A DNA stretch of 64,000 bases, taken from Cerioporus squamosus (Eukaryota > Basidiomycota > Agaricomycetes > Polyporales > Polyporaceae). Location of the stretch: assembly GCA_022592435.1 (NCBI GenBank), contig JABYQS010000050.1, positions 158,159 through 222,158 on the forward strand. Direction: 5' to 3'. The position numbers and the translations under genes are program-made. This document shows positions 1 to 11,981 of this stretch, one piece after another (position 1 is the stretch's first letter; the number at the start of each line of letters is the position of its first letter). Under the pieces are notes generated by a model. That model did not search any database, was not told the DNA's origin, and saw only the letters and a list, made by a program, of their open reading frames with translations.

Positions 1-1
1 T

Positions 2-1522
2 TCCGCTCCTGCACAGGCTGCACAGTCGGCCACTAGTACCCCTCACCGTTCTCGTGAGCCCGATCAGGAATCCTTCGGTGCTGATGACGATGGCCTTGAA
101 GCCCCTCGCAGGAAGAGGGCTCGCAAGACCAAGTATGTCATTTCACTCACTGTCGTTCTCTCCTCTCACTCATGCATATGTCAGAGACCCAAACGAGGTT
201 TCCTACACTGCAACTGGTGCCGCAGTCGGGTTGATGGGAGATCTCTTCCGAGACTTCCAAGCCATCCTCGACTATGGCCTCCAGTTGCTTCCGGACACTC
301 CAGAGTCCCCGCCGACCTCTCGGTATGTCCCACTTTCTACCCTATGTACCGGTATGCCTGTCTCATGCCGCCACCCTCAGTGACCGCAAATATCTTGCAC
401 TCTTCCAGCACATCGTTTCCTTATCACCCAAGGTCGTCGATGACATCCTCAAGCGTGGTGTCAAGGGCAGCTACCAGGTGGCTCGAGAGGTATGTTCCCT
501 GACCAGCCATCTACTGCTGTCTGGCATCTGACCTTGTTCCGGAGCTCGAGGCTGGCCGCTCCGGTACCCGAGGTGTCGATATCCATAACATCAAGAAGGC
601 TATCCTGACGTGGGACACGTATGATCCTCCCATCCTACCTGAAGCTAAGTCGGTGAGGGGCTTCAATCATCCGCTGTGCGGGCGACTTCTATGCCCACCA
701 TCGTATGACTGGTCAGACCCCGAGTAAGTGCTTCGTTTGTCGCACCGGGGCCATCGCATACTACCCAAGAACTATTGCAGGGTCCGCAGGGCAATTCAGA
801 ACCAGAGCCGAAAGTATCCCGTCGGCGCCCAGAACTTTCCACGCGTCCTGTGGCTCAACGAGGAGATGAACCGTGACAATCCCGCGGAAGGCTTTGCGCG
901 CAATCGGCGTCTCATCCTGGTATGTACTTCAATTGTGCTGTGCTTCTGCTTGTTACCCACGTTTATCGGCAGGCTGGACGGTTTTGTCTTCTGGGTCCCA
1001 TGGCATCTACTGCCACCGGTGCCTCGAAGACCCCAACTAGGAAGCCCAAGGCCAAGATTCACCGTGTCCGTTCAATCTCGCCAGCGTTCATCGCGTATAC
1101 CGCACTCTTGGTGAGTGTTACCCCGAGTGGGCCCATGTGCCTGTCAATGACACTTTTGACTCTAGGTTCACCTATCCCTCAACTCTCAGGAGTCTTTCAA
1201 TGACGGCTCGACTCCCGGCACTTACCCCTATGAATCCTTCTATCAGAACATCACTGGTTACATCGAGAAGACGATGACTGTCAAGGAGCGTTCAGATCTG
1301 CTCGTCTGGTGGACCACGTAAGTGTCGCTCGGTCTTTGCCTTGACACCTATGGAGTTCTAATTCTGTCGCTTTGTAGACAGATGTTTGGCGCCCTCGAGG
1401 ACGACTTCAGCGACAATGAAGAGGACCCGGAGCACCTCTCGCTGTTGGGCTTCATGAAGAAGCAGGCCGCCGCCCGTGCCACTGCTCAGGAGGCCCAGGA
1501 GGGGCCCGAGGCTGCCGCTTAG
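2..1522 (+). CDS. DUF6698-like fungal protein, 3' part (start lies before the window)
   Basis: The reading frame is open from base 2, so the gene begins upstream of the window. Several exons joined by short introns (for example 138-188 and 323-380) give an S/P/R/D-rich basic segment followed by a globular region. The segment containing GFNHPLCGRLLCPPSYDWSD, then an A-T-G-x-KTPTRKPKAKIHRV stretch, then SPAFIAYTALL and a final SDLLVWWTTQMFG, matches in order what I remember of the DUF6698 family. That family is expanded in agaricomycetes and has no assigned function. The C-terminus is acidic then Ala/Gln/Glu-rich and stops at 1520-1522. Family assignment is from memory of the motif order. The function is unknown. 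Exon borders in the middle (around 640-930) are approximate. Confidence 0.75.
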
Positions 1523-2689
1523 TGTGGGCGGTGTCGCTTATTCCGTCGCTCTTTAGTGTTGTTCTCTATATCTCAGTATCATTACACATTGTATCCCGGT
1601 TTCGAACATACTGCTCTGGCAGCGGTGTTTCACCCAATATATCGCTCATTACTCACATGACCTGGTGTGTGCAACGTGCATTCACGACGTGTTCTGATAC
1701 ATATGCAACCAACTGGAACATGGCGTATTCTCGTCAAATTCATAATGATACCGCCCCTCACAATGAGTTCGAAGCCGCAGGATACTCGCAGTACTTACAG
1801 CAGACACTATAATTTCGTCTCTTCCTACCGGTAGCAACCTATGTGACTATCCTATCACTTGTAAGGCATAGAAGCATAGTGAGCCTTGCAATGATATGGT
1901 CAGTTGCTTCCAAGCTATGCACTTGGAGAATAGTGGCCTTATAATGCATTCTGTTTACCCGATCATTGCATCGATTATAATCCCCTTAGCAGCCATGGCA
2001 ACCCGGTTGTAATCGGGTCTAATATGCAGGCCAAATCTGTGATTAGTACTTCGGACTACCGTGTCGGCCGGAGCGCTCATGCCGCCTTCGCCACCTTTGT
2101 GGTTTGGCGCCTCCACCCACGGCTATCTTCGACGCAATTCAATACGACCTCAACGTGAACTTCGGTCGGACGTACATCCTGCACCTATGATAACCAGGTG
2201 CGATATGCTCCACCTATCTCGCTATGTGGACCTCGTGCGCCCGAGTGCCATTCAAGAGTTGTCGGTGAGCTGGCGTACTTACACGTCCACCTCAAGTAAG
2301 TACGATATCATGAATGCTAAGCTTGGACCCGCATAATCTTCAGCTGTCGCTTCTTCGGTAGCAGTACTACGACTCGGCTGCAATTTCGCCTCAATTTCCT
2401 CGATACTTACAGGAACTCGAGCAGAGTACCACTCGGTCGTGCACGGGATCGGCCGCGCACGTCGAGCCGCGGCGCATACGCCTGCGAAGAGTAGTCTCAT
2501 TTCCTATGACCAGGTTTGTCACGCGATGGCAAGCACAGTATTACCACCCACAGTGGCAGGTGCACTTCTGAAGCGGCCGCGGGACAAGTCCCTATATCCG
2601 TAGATACGGTGAGAAAGCCCTCGACTGCACCACCTGCTATCTCCCTACTCACTACTCGACAGACCCCCCCCCCCCCTTCTTGAAGTGTT
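1523..2689. other. Intergenic stretch, no gene seen
   Basis: Only short unrecognised open frames are present. A run of 13 C residues lies at 2664-2676, just upstream of the permease start codon at 2690. Confidence 0.6.
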
Positions 2690-5017
2690 ATGGAACAAGA
2701 AACGGAGAAACCCAACTCTGCCTCTGTGAAGAAGGCTCTCTCAGATGTGGAGGCGGACGTTGTTACGGTCTCCGTGCCCGAAGATGGTCTCAAGCGGCAG
2801 ATGAAAGATAGACACATTACGATGATCAGGCATGTCACTGCCCTTCAACCCCTTATCGTCCACTGACCTTCCCTACAGCATTGGAGGTAAGTACTCATAC
2901 CGAACCTGCAGCTCGGCCATGACTTGACCAGCACGTTGTCCAGGCGTCATCGGCACTGGTTTGTTCCTGGGGACGGCTTCTGTCTTGCAAACGGCCGGCC
3001 CCGTGGGGATGTTGCTCGCATACCTGATAATCGGGTCAATATGCTACGCTGTCATGGTGAGTTGGTGCGTTGTGTATCCCTGCCAACAAGTAGCTTACCT
3101 TCGTCAGATATCCCTCGGAGAAATGATCGCCTTGCTCCCACTACCTGGCGGGCACCTCACCTTGGCAGAGCGCTTCGTAGATCGAGCGATGTCCTTCACC
3201 CTTGGCTGGCTTTACTGTGGGTTGACCACCTGAACGTCGGATGGAAGCGTGCTGACATACCACCCAGGGTATGACTGGACGATCACTCTTCCCGCGGAGC
3301 TCAGCTCTGCTGCTGTTGTGCTTCGCTACTGGTTAGTTGGATATGTACTTGAACACACAGCGGAACCACCCCGGGCCACTGAACGCTAAGTCATAGGGAT
3401 GTGTCGGTCAACACCGCGGTTTGGATCGCCATGTGCCTCGTCGTGGTCCTCGTGATTAACGCATTCGGAGCCGGTACGTGCCTGCAAAGATTATCGACAG
3501 TACCAAGGGCTCATTGTACGCAGGTGCTTACGGAGAGGCCGAGTTCATTTTCGCTTCTATCAAGGTCATCACAATATCTGGTTTGTTGATCCTGGGCCTC
3601 ATCCTCGACCTCGGCGGAGGACTTAACCACGACCGGATTGGTTTCCGGTACTGGAAAAATCCAGGCCCCTTCGTTCAGTATGACGGTATCGCTGGAGCAA
3701 AGGGTCGTTTTTTGGGCTGGTTTGCTGTCATGCCCCAGGTTGCCTTTGTATACGTGGGGACTGAAATTGTCGCGGTAAAATGAAACCCATTATATACATA
3801 ACCAAGTACGCGATGTGCTGATGAGCCGACTCACCAGATCGCGGGGGCGGAAGTGAAAAATCCTCGCAAGAACATTCCGAAGGCTATTCGCACCATCTAT
3901 GTTCGACTGCTGCTGTTCTACATTGGTGGCGTCGCAGTCATGGGACTACTCGTTCCCTCAAACGACCCTCGACTCAGTCTTGCGAGTACAAGTGGGACCG
4001 CGGCCGCGTCGCCCTTCGTCATCGCTATCAGCAATGCTGGTATCAAAGTTCTGCCATCAGTGCGTATTCCCCGCCATTTCAGCGCATACCTTGTTCGCAA
4101 ACTCTCTATGCAGATCATCAACGCCGCAATACTGACGTCGGCCTGGTCTGCTTCGAACAGCGATCTCTATTCCAGCTCGAGGGCGCTTTGTACGTATCAA
4201 CTTCCGCACTCTACCGTTCTAGCATGAGTTTTGGGTTCTGATGATAGCGCGCCCAGATGGCCTTGCGCTGAACGGGAACGCTCCAAGGATTTTTCTGAAG
4301 GTCACGTCCCATGGTCTGCCCTGGGTCTCCGTGACATTCTCCGCCATTTTCGGCTTGCTCGCGTTCATGGGTATCTCCAGCGGCAGCGGCAGGGTCTTCG
4401 GATGGTTCGTGAACATGTGAGTGATCACCACGACTGTGGCGAAGTTATTGGAACTGACTCTTTCATAGGATCTCCGTCGCCGGCCTAACTAGCTGGTTTG
4501 GGATTGCAGTGACTTACATCCGGTTCCATCGCGGGTTGCGAGCACAAGGTATCGATCGCCGGACACTGCCATATAGGTCACCATTCCAGCCGTTCGCTGC
4601 ATGGTACGCTGCTGTCGGTTGCCTCGTCGTTCTGCTCGTAAGCTGCCTACGGCCTTCACCTGTGGCCCGCCACTGACTCCCTCCATTTTGCTATAGTTCA
4701 GCGGGTGGCCTATATTCCTGAAAGGCCACTGGAAGACGGATATCTTCGTTACCACCTACCTACCCCTGATCTTCTTCCCGATTCTCTATGCTGGTGCGAA
4801 GTTATGGACTCGCACTCCGCTCGTGTCATATACTGGAATGGATTTTAAGTCGGGATATCAGGAAGAATTGGACACTACGTACGTCACGTTGTTGGTATCT
4901 TGAGTTACTTCGGACACTAACGCCAGTACTAACTTACTCCGCAGGCACGAAGAGCTCGCGCCGCGACCAAGCTGGAACAAGCGATTCGGGACCCACTTTT
5001 TTCGCAAACCGTCATGA
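2690..5017 (+). CDS. Amino-acid permease, YAT/APC family (copy 1)
   Basis: This is a plasma-membrane amino-acid/proton symporter of the fungal YAT family (APC superfamily), with about 12 membrane helices. The N-terminal cytosolic tail ends in LKRQMKDRHITMIS, followed after an intron by the first-helix signature GGVIGTGLFLGTA. Later hallmarks are ISLGEMIALLPLPGGHL, the GWLYWYDWT junction built across the intron at about 3219-3269, NAFGAGAYGEAEFIFASIKV, GTEIVAIAGAEVKNPRKNIP, and INAAILTSAWSASNSDLY around 4112-4175. The start at 2690 is the first in-frame ATG before the conserved tail. The stop is at 5015-5017. About ten short introns interrupt it. It is followed 1.1 kb later by a same-strand paralogue with nearly identical domain order, so this is a tandem duplicate. 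Substrate specificity cannot be read from the sequence. Confidence 0.93.
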
Positions 5018-6131
5018 ACTCTCAGAGTGCCTTCTCCGAGTCAGAGTCTTGCTTGTTTTGAATTACTTAGAGTTCGGTTTCGAGCCATCGTATGAATAAT
5101 GAGCAAGTGCCATCCCATCCTTGATTTTGCACCCCTCGCGGTTTCGTTTCACTCAGATGCATTGGTTATTGACTATGATGTGCTCCGTATGCGCAAGGCT
5201 CGCTAGTCAGCTTTTGGTTCCTTGTACATTGGAAAGTACTCGCAAACGGACTAAGCGGGCTCGCTCGAAGTGCCGGTTCCACTCGGACGTCGACAGCTGC
5301 AGCGCATCTGACGTCTGCCCCTCGACGTCGTACTTACCGAAAAGATATTCGAAGACATGCTGGGCAACACCAGTACCAGCACTCGCGGTACGCCCGCCAC
5401 TATATATTTCGCCATATCCGAGCCAGGGCCGCTTCTGTCAGGGACAGCCAGCTGTGCACTCGTTCAACAGCCTTGCCGGCATGCCGCGGTACCCGCAATT
5501 CCAACGTGGAAATATACCCGCCACTCGTGCTACAGTGGAGGTTAAACAGCCATCTCACTAGCTCTTCATCGACATACTACTAGTGAAACTGGTGCGCCAG
5601 CATTATCCACCGCTGACCTCGACAGAATTCGGCTTCCTCGTCAGCATATCAAGTCAAGTTCCGAACATGGGCGAATCGCCCTACTTTGGAAGACGGATGC
5701 AATGGCGAGTAATTTCTTCGTGCTTGCTTATCTTGCTCTCATGCTAGTTCTATTTCCAGAAACAACGTCCTCTGACACCGGTTCAGCATTCAAAGTAAGC
5801 TACCGCTCAAGGAGAGTTGCTGGCTGATGCCGCGAGTGCCCGTAGCTCCATGCACGGGAGCATCGAGCGACCAACAAACACCATGACCACCTGGAGACAT
5901 GTCTGTCCGACGAGTCTCGGACGGTGTCCGGGTAGGAACCCGAGATCGTTCGCCCGATCAGAGTATACCACATCACGGAGGTAGGTTCAGAAGCCGTGTG
6001 TCGGCTGAGCGGTCTCCCTGCGGTGATATACTGGCTCTTATATAATGGAAGTTTGCAGATACACTCGGCCACGTCGCGCGCTCCCCAACGACTCCCGGGT
6101 CCCAACCTGGTCCCGACTCACCTCATACACG
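5018..6131. other. Intergenic spacer between the two permeases
   Basis: No recognisable gene is present. It holds the 3' flank of permease 1 and the promoter of permease 2, including a TATA-like element at 6039-6045. Confidence 0.6.
6039..6045 (+). promoter_or_regulatory. TATA-like box of permease copy 2
   Basis: TATATAA lies about 90 bp upstream of the ATG at 6132, a usual fungal distance. It is a sequence match only. Confidence 0.5.
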
Positions 6132-8545
6132 ATGGCCACCAAAATCGAGAAGGCCGACTCATCTGCCTATGTCAGGAAAGCGTACTCATCTCCTGATGTG
6201 GAGACGGAGGTGGTAGTCGTGACTAGTTCCAAGGGCTTAAAGCGTCAGATGAAGAACAGGCATATCGCCATGATTAGGTATGGAGCTCTAGTCTTGCCAT
6301 TCGTACAGTGTATTCGTCGACTGATGGTCTTGCTCCTCAGTATCGGAGGTGAATAGCGACCTACTCTCTTCTCCTCGCCTGGTTTGGTCGGAACTGACCA
6401 GCGTGGACAGGCGTCATTGGTACCGGCTTGTTCTTGGGGACTGCAACGGCTCTGGAGACCGGAGGACCTGTAGGCATGTTGCTGGCATATGTTGCCGTCG
6501 GTTCGCTATGCTACACAGTTATGGTTAGTTTGTCTCCCACACAACTTCTGATTCTGATGAATGACCTATCCGCCACTGCTTCCCATGCAAGATTTCTCTT
6601 GGAGAGATGGCCGCATTTCTGCCAATACCGGGTGGACACCTAACCTTTGCAGAACGTTTCGTTGACCCGGCACTATCCTTCACTCTCGGCTGGTTATACT
6701 GTGAGTGCGTTGCATCACTGTCTCTTCGCAAACTTGTGACAAAGAGGATAGGGTACAACTGGACCATCATCCTACCTGCTGAGCTAAGTGCTGCCTCGGT
6801 GGTCATCAGCTACTGGTAAGCGGCGCCATGCTTATCAGTAATAAGAATGCGATGACTGACGCTGGGTTGGCAGGAACAAGACTGTCAACAGCGCAGTTTG
6901 GATAGCGATATGCCTTGCTGTCGTGTTAACCATCAATGCCTTCGGAGCCGGTACGTACTCAAACCTACGTGTCTTCGTTGTCCGTTTGCTAATCATGTCG
7001 TAGGTGCTTACGGAGAGGCCGAGTTCATCTTTGCCTCCTTCAAGGTCATCACCATCTCAGGTTTGCTCATCCTCGGTCTTGTCCTTGACCTTGGTGGCGG
7101 ACCGAATCACGACCGTATCGGCTTCCGCTACTGGAAGAACCCCGGCGCGTTCGTCCAGTTGGACGGCATCGGCGAGGCCAAGGGGCGTTTCCTAGCATGG
7201 TCAGCTGTCATGTCACAAGCCGCATTCTCGTTCATCGGAACAGAGGTTGTGGGCGTAAGTTCCGAGCGTATCTCCCAGTGGTGCCGGCTTGACCGTGACC
7301 CGTATAGATCGCAGGTGCCGAAGTGAAGAATCCGCGCCGAAACATCCCCAAGGCCATCCGCAACGTCTACATCCGCCTTCTACTATTCTACATTGGCGGC
7401 GTTTTCGTCATTGGACTTCTTGTGCCATCCAACGACAAGAGGCTGAACATTGCCGATGGGACTGCCGCCGCTTCGCCTTTCGTAATTGCCATTAACAACG
7501 CTGGAATCAAAGTTCTGCCATCAGTGAGTCTCCGTGTCGTTGTCAGACTTGTCGCTCTTTCCGCTTGCTAACATTGCCATAGATCATCAATGCTGCCATC
7601 CTGACCTCAGCATGGTCAGCTGCTAACAGCGACCTATATTGTAGCTCGCGCGCACTTTGTAAGGACCCCAGTTTCAGACACAGCATCACGGATGTTCCTC
7701 TAGACACCTGCGCTGACTCGGACGCCCACACAGACGGTCTCGCGCTCAATGGAAACGCGCCGAGTATCTTCCTCAAACTCACGCCACATGGGCTTCCGTG
7801 GGTATCACTGGCGGTATGCTCTTGTTTTGCATTCCTGGCGTTCATGGGCACCTCAAGTGGGAGCGGTAAAGTCTTTGGATGGTTTGCTAACATGTATGTG
7901 ATAACGCTGGCTCGCATCTGCACCAACCGTGTCGCTGACATTACGGGATCCCCCTGACCAGGACAGCGGTGGCTGGACTATCTAGTTGGTTCGGCATAGC
8001 CGTGACGTACATTCGATTCTACCGCGGGCTCAAGGCGCAGGGCATCGACCGCAAGACCCTTCCTTACAAATCGCCAGTACAGCCGTTTGCTGGCTGGTAC
8101 GCCGCTATCGGATGTTTCCTGGTCGCACTGGTAAGCACACATCTACCATCCCTCAAGTTACACTCTGCTGACTGGCATTCGGGGCTCTTGGTCATAGTTC
8201 AACGGTTGGTCTGTATTCTTGAAGGGGCATTGGCGCACAGACACCTTCGTCACGAGTTATCTGCCAATGATGCTCTTCCCGGTCATGTATATTGGCGCGA
8301 AGCTGTGGACACGCGTGCCGCTAGTACCATACACGGAGATGGACTTCCAGTCCGGCCTCCAGGAAGTCCTAGACGCATCGTACGTATCAACGATGGGTTT
8401 TCTCTCCGAGTTAACGCTCACCTGACGATAGAACAGAAGAACCCCCACCTCGGAATTGGCTCGAGCGCATCTGGAGGAAGATAGTGGGTGATATTCAAGT
8501 ACCTGTCTACGCGCTCACTTCCGCTGATTTTCTGTGCAGATGTAG
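6132..8545 (+). CDS. Amino-acid permease, YAT/APC family (copy 2)
   Basis: This is the tandem paralogue of the 2690-5017 permease and shares its predicted role in proton-coupled amino-acid uptake at the plasma membrane. The segments are colinear: LKRQMKNRHIAMI, GGVIGTGLFLGTATALETGG, ISLGEMAAFLPIPGGHL, GWLYWYNW, NAFGAGAYGEAEFIFASFKV, GAEVKNPRRNIPKAIRN and INAAILTSAWSAANSDLY. Intron positions also agree where I compared them. The N-terminal tail is longer than in copy 1 and starts MATKIEKADSS. The last exons need care. An intron beginning 8375 joins to 8432, and a final intron at 8484-8539 gives a C-terminus ending WLERIWRKIM with stop 8543-8545. Without that last intron the frame would run on to 8681. 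I prefer the spliced version because GTGGGT and TGTGCAG are good splice signals. Confidence 0.92.
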
Positions 8546-8889
8546 ACTGTCAGACAGTTGTGCCGGTCTTCAGGTTCCCCCACTATCCTCGGCGTCCGAC
8601 CACGTTTGTACTATCATTGACCCACGACGATGCTGCGCTGCATGGCGCGATGTATGGTTAATTTCGCTAGACTCAGATTGAGATAGTCCAGCTCGAAACA
8701 TCGTACACACCCAGCTCAGCGGCATTACCCGCGCGCGGGGCAGTTACACCCGGAACGCTGCGCCACTATGATGGCGTGCTATTAGTCATCGTACCACCAC
8801 CATCGAAGACAGGCTACCAATCAAGTTGCCTATCGCATAGCCCCTCTCAACCACCTCTCAACCATCGTTCCTGCGCCGGACAACCACCG
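8546..8889. other. Short intergenic stretch
   Basis: About 340 bp with no gene seen. It contains the promoter of the methyltransferase. Confidence 0.6.
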
Positions 8890-10171
8890 ATGTCAGCAGG
8901 AGAGAAGTTGCAGCCGTTTCCGATCCTGGTTCTAGACGGCGGACTGGTAATCCGGTTGACCCTCTTTGCCCGACGCTCCTGATACGGATCACACAGGGTA
9001 CCACACTTGAAGATGTGTTTCATAGGGACATATCCACTCCGTTGTGGTCGGCGAAGCCAATTGATGATGATCCTGAAGTGATCATTGCGGCACACCTTGC
9101 GTTTTTGCGAGCAGGTGCGGATGTTATCCTAACCTCCACGTACGTAAGGAATTCCTCAATACAACGAAGGGAGTACTGAAATGCGGCGGTGTATTTTACA
9201 GATACCAATGCGCGTATAACACCTTCGAGCGGTCCGGGTACTCGCGCGAAGATGCGCGACGCATCATGCTGAAGTCCGTCAAGCTCGCGGTGGAAGCGAA
9301 ACGTCGCTATCTCGAGGAGCAAAGAAACACGAAGACCTCGTCGCAGCAGCTTCGTTCCGTCATGATCGCGCTGTCCCTGGGTCCCTACGGCGCCACACTC
9401 TCTCCTGCTCAGGAGTTCGACGGCTTCTACCCCCCGCCATTTGGGCCCGATCTATCACGCACCTCGGAGAAGACGAACGCGTTCGAAGATGAAGAGAAGG
9501 AACGAGCGTCGATCGAAGCACTTGCAGCGTTCCACCTCGAGCGACTGAGCGTGTTCGCAGACAAGCCCGACATCTGGGACGTCGTGGACTTTGTGGCATT
9601 CGAGACGGTGCCTCTCCGGAGGGAGATCACGGCTATCCGGACAGCCGTTGCACGGCTAGAGGCAGCAAAAGGTTGGGCGCCGTTCAACGTGACAAGAGAG
9701 GAAGGTTGTCAGCGGATGAAACGCTGGTGGATCAGCACCATTCATCCCGATGGCCACTATCCAGAGACGACGGTCGAGGGCAGAAAGGCGAATGCGATGG
9801 AGGTGGCTGAAGCTGCCTTGCTTCACAGAGACAAGCTGCCGAACCCATGGGGCTTTGGGATCAATTGCACGGGTATCGAATTCCTGCCGGGATTGCTACA
9901 AGAGGTGCAGGGTGCTGCGGAGAAGGCGGCAGTGGGCGGCGGGAAGCCATGGCTCGTGCTGTATCCTAATCGCGGAGACGTGTACGATCCCAAGGCGCAG
10001 ACATGGCAGAAGAAGGGCGAGGAAGGCACAGGTTGGGCTAGGGAGATGCACGCGCTCGTAGACGCAGCCCGCAAAGCTCAGGTTTGGGGAGGTGTCATTG
10101 CGGGCGGGTGCTGCAAGACTGGACCGCACGAGATCAATTCCTTGTGGCAGGAGCTGGGAACAATTCAATAG
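8890..10171 (+). CDS. Homocysteine S-methyltransferase
   Basis: The enzyme transfers a methyl group (in the yeast Mht1/Sam4 group from S-methylmethionine or S-adenosylmethionine) to homocysteine, forming methionine in the cytosol. The protein starts MSAGEKLQPFPILVLDGGLG and reaches GTTLEDVF across an intron at 8947-8996. A second intron near 9138-9202 joins LTSTYQCAYNTFERSGYS. The family elements LDGGLGT, HLAFLRAGADVILTSTYQ, the GINCTG segment around 9858-9875 (zinc-cysteine region) and the C-terminal GGCCKTGPHEI around 10105-10137, which carries the zinc-binding paired cysteines, are all visible. An insertion rich in charged residues follows the first beta/alpha unit. The stop is 10169-10171. 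It lies between permease 2 and Rps0 on the same strand, with no sign of an operon. Confidence 0.93.
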
Positions 10172-10621
10172 AGTTTACAGTACTGCACAGTGCTGGAACT
10201 TGGACATATGCGCTCACAGCCGCAAGAGAGTGTACAGGGCATAATCAGACGAGGAAAATGGAGGTCAGAGTGATAAGTAACAGGTAAAGTAACCAGCTCG
10301 GAGCGGAGGTAAGCTGCGAGCGTGAGAAAAGCCTGCCAGATATGGCAGTCGCCTCGGACCCCGGGAGCGTCGCCGCTCGGTAACTGCCGGGGGTCCACTC
10401 AGGATTCTGCTCTGGGTGCCCGTCGCTGTGTACCGCAACGCACAAGAGTCGCGAAAGACTGCACGTCGCCGACACCGACGTCCTCAAAACAAGCCCATAG
10501 CGGTACGTACGCCCTCCTTTCTGATCGTGTGGAAGAACGGGAGGATTGGAGGTCGGGATTGGAATGGATGGCAGGCGCGAGGTTTGGATGTTGATGCATA
10601 CCTCCTTCCCCCAGGTCCGCC
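10172..10621. other. Promoter and 5' UTR region of Rps0, with a probable 5' UTR intron at 10503-10614
   Basis: GTACGT at 10503 and CCCCCAG ending at 10614 frame a 112-nt probable intron that ends 7 nt before the Rps0 start codon. Introns in the leader are common in ribosomal protein genes. No other gene is seen here. Confidence 0.5.
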
Positions 10622-11626
10622 ATGTCGTCAAAACTCCCTTCCGTCCTCGCTGCTACCGATGAGGAGATTCAGCTCCTCCTCGCGGCTCAGTCGCACATTG
10701 GCAGCAAGAACTGCGACAAGCAGATGCTCCCCTACGTCTGGAAGCGGAGGTCTGACGGTCAGTGAATTCATTGCGCCCGGTGGGCAGCATCTCTTAGACG
10801 GTCTGCGTCTGCTAGGCATCCACATCATCAACATCGGCAAGACCTGGGAGAAGCTCGTATTCGCCGCCCGTATCATCGCCGCCATCGAGAACCCCAACGA
10901 CGTCTGTGTTATCTCCGCTCGCCCCTACGGCCACCGTGCAGTCCTCAAGTTCGCCGCAAACACTGGCGCACAGGCGATCGCTGGCCGTTTCACCCCCGGT
11001 AGCTTCACGAACTACATCACCCGCTCCTTCAAGGAGCCCCGTCTGATTGTCGTCACGGACCCCCGCGTCGACCACCAGGCCATCCGTGAGGCGTCCTACG
11101 TCAACATCCCCGTCATCGCGTTCTGCGACACCGACGCGCCCCTGAAGTTCGTTGATGTTGCTATCCCCGTCAACAACAAGTCCCGTAACTCTGTCGGCCT
11201 TGCTTGGTGGCTGCTTGCCCGTGAGGTCCTCCGCCTCCGTGGCACGATCCCCCGCACCTCCGATGGCTGGAACGTCATGGTCGATATGTTCTTCTACCGT
11301 GACCCCGAGGAGATCGAGAAGCAGCAGCAGGACGAGGCCGCAGCGAAGGCTGCAGCTGCTGTTGGCGAGACGGCCGAGGCTCCCATCGCCGATTGGGATG
11401 TCACCTCTGCTCCTCAGGCGGGTGGTATCAACCCCACTTTGGTTGCTGGTGAGGGTGGTGAGTACCCATTGTTACATAATATGCGTTCAGAGGAGCTCAT
11501 CGGTTTCGTGAAGGTGCTCTTGACTGGTCTGCCGAGCCTGCTGCTGCTGGCCCCACCGACTGGTCAGCAGAGCCCGCTGCTGCAGGATGGGGTGCGGAGC
11601 CCGCGGGCACTGGCGGCTGGGACTAA
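10622..11626 (+). CDS. RPS0: 40S ribosomal protein uS2 (Rps0/SA)
   Basis: This is a small-subunit cytosolic ribosomal protein required for 18S rRNA maturation. It starts [20 protein letters not shown]. The intron at 10759-10814 restores the family sequence [18 protein letters not shown]. Conserved uS2 blocks follow: [51 protein letters not shown] and [10 protein letters not shown]. The end of the gene is spliced. A 57-nt intron at 11458-11514 gives an acidic tail with repeated [10 protein letters not shown] units and the ending GTGGWD, typical of eukaryotic Rps0/laminin-receptor proteins. The stop is 11624-11626. Without that intron the frame would continue wrongly to 11861. Codon choice is strongly C-ending, as expected for a highly expressed gene. 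Confidence 0.96.
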
Positions 11627-11981
11627 AGGGAAGCGGGGACTGCTATCCGTGCGCTATGACCACTATCTGTCGCTGTCTGGCACTGTTGTGTTGTATTCGG
11701 GAGTCTACGTCCGCCATGACACGCCCACCTTTACGCCCTTTTTATTGATGCAAAACCATGTACAGCGTATGACCAACACAACATGCTTGCTTTTTACTCC
11801 CGAACGTCACGAGAAACACGGTCTCGTCTGTTCCGACAGGTACGTAGGAGTACGCATTTGATTGTCCTCAGCACGAGCAGTAAGGTACATCGGTCTACTG
11901 TTACATGATGAATCTTCTTAATGACTATCATTGTTTTCCAGGACCTGCGCATGGGATGCATGTCAGCCGTCCATGCAACAT
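11627..11981. other. Convergent 3' flanks of RPS0 and NAG1
   Basis: This is the space between two convergent genes. No further gene is seen. Confidence 0.6.

Noticed and set aside
11458..11861. Extension of Rps0 to 11861 in the unspliced frame
   Set aside because: The family tail (repeated [10 protein letters not shown], ending GGWD) appears only after removing a 57-nt intron at 11458-11514 and stops at 11626.
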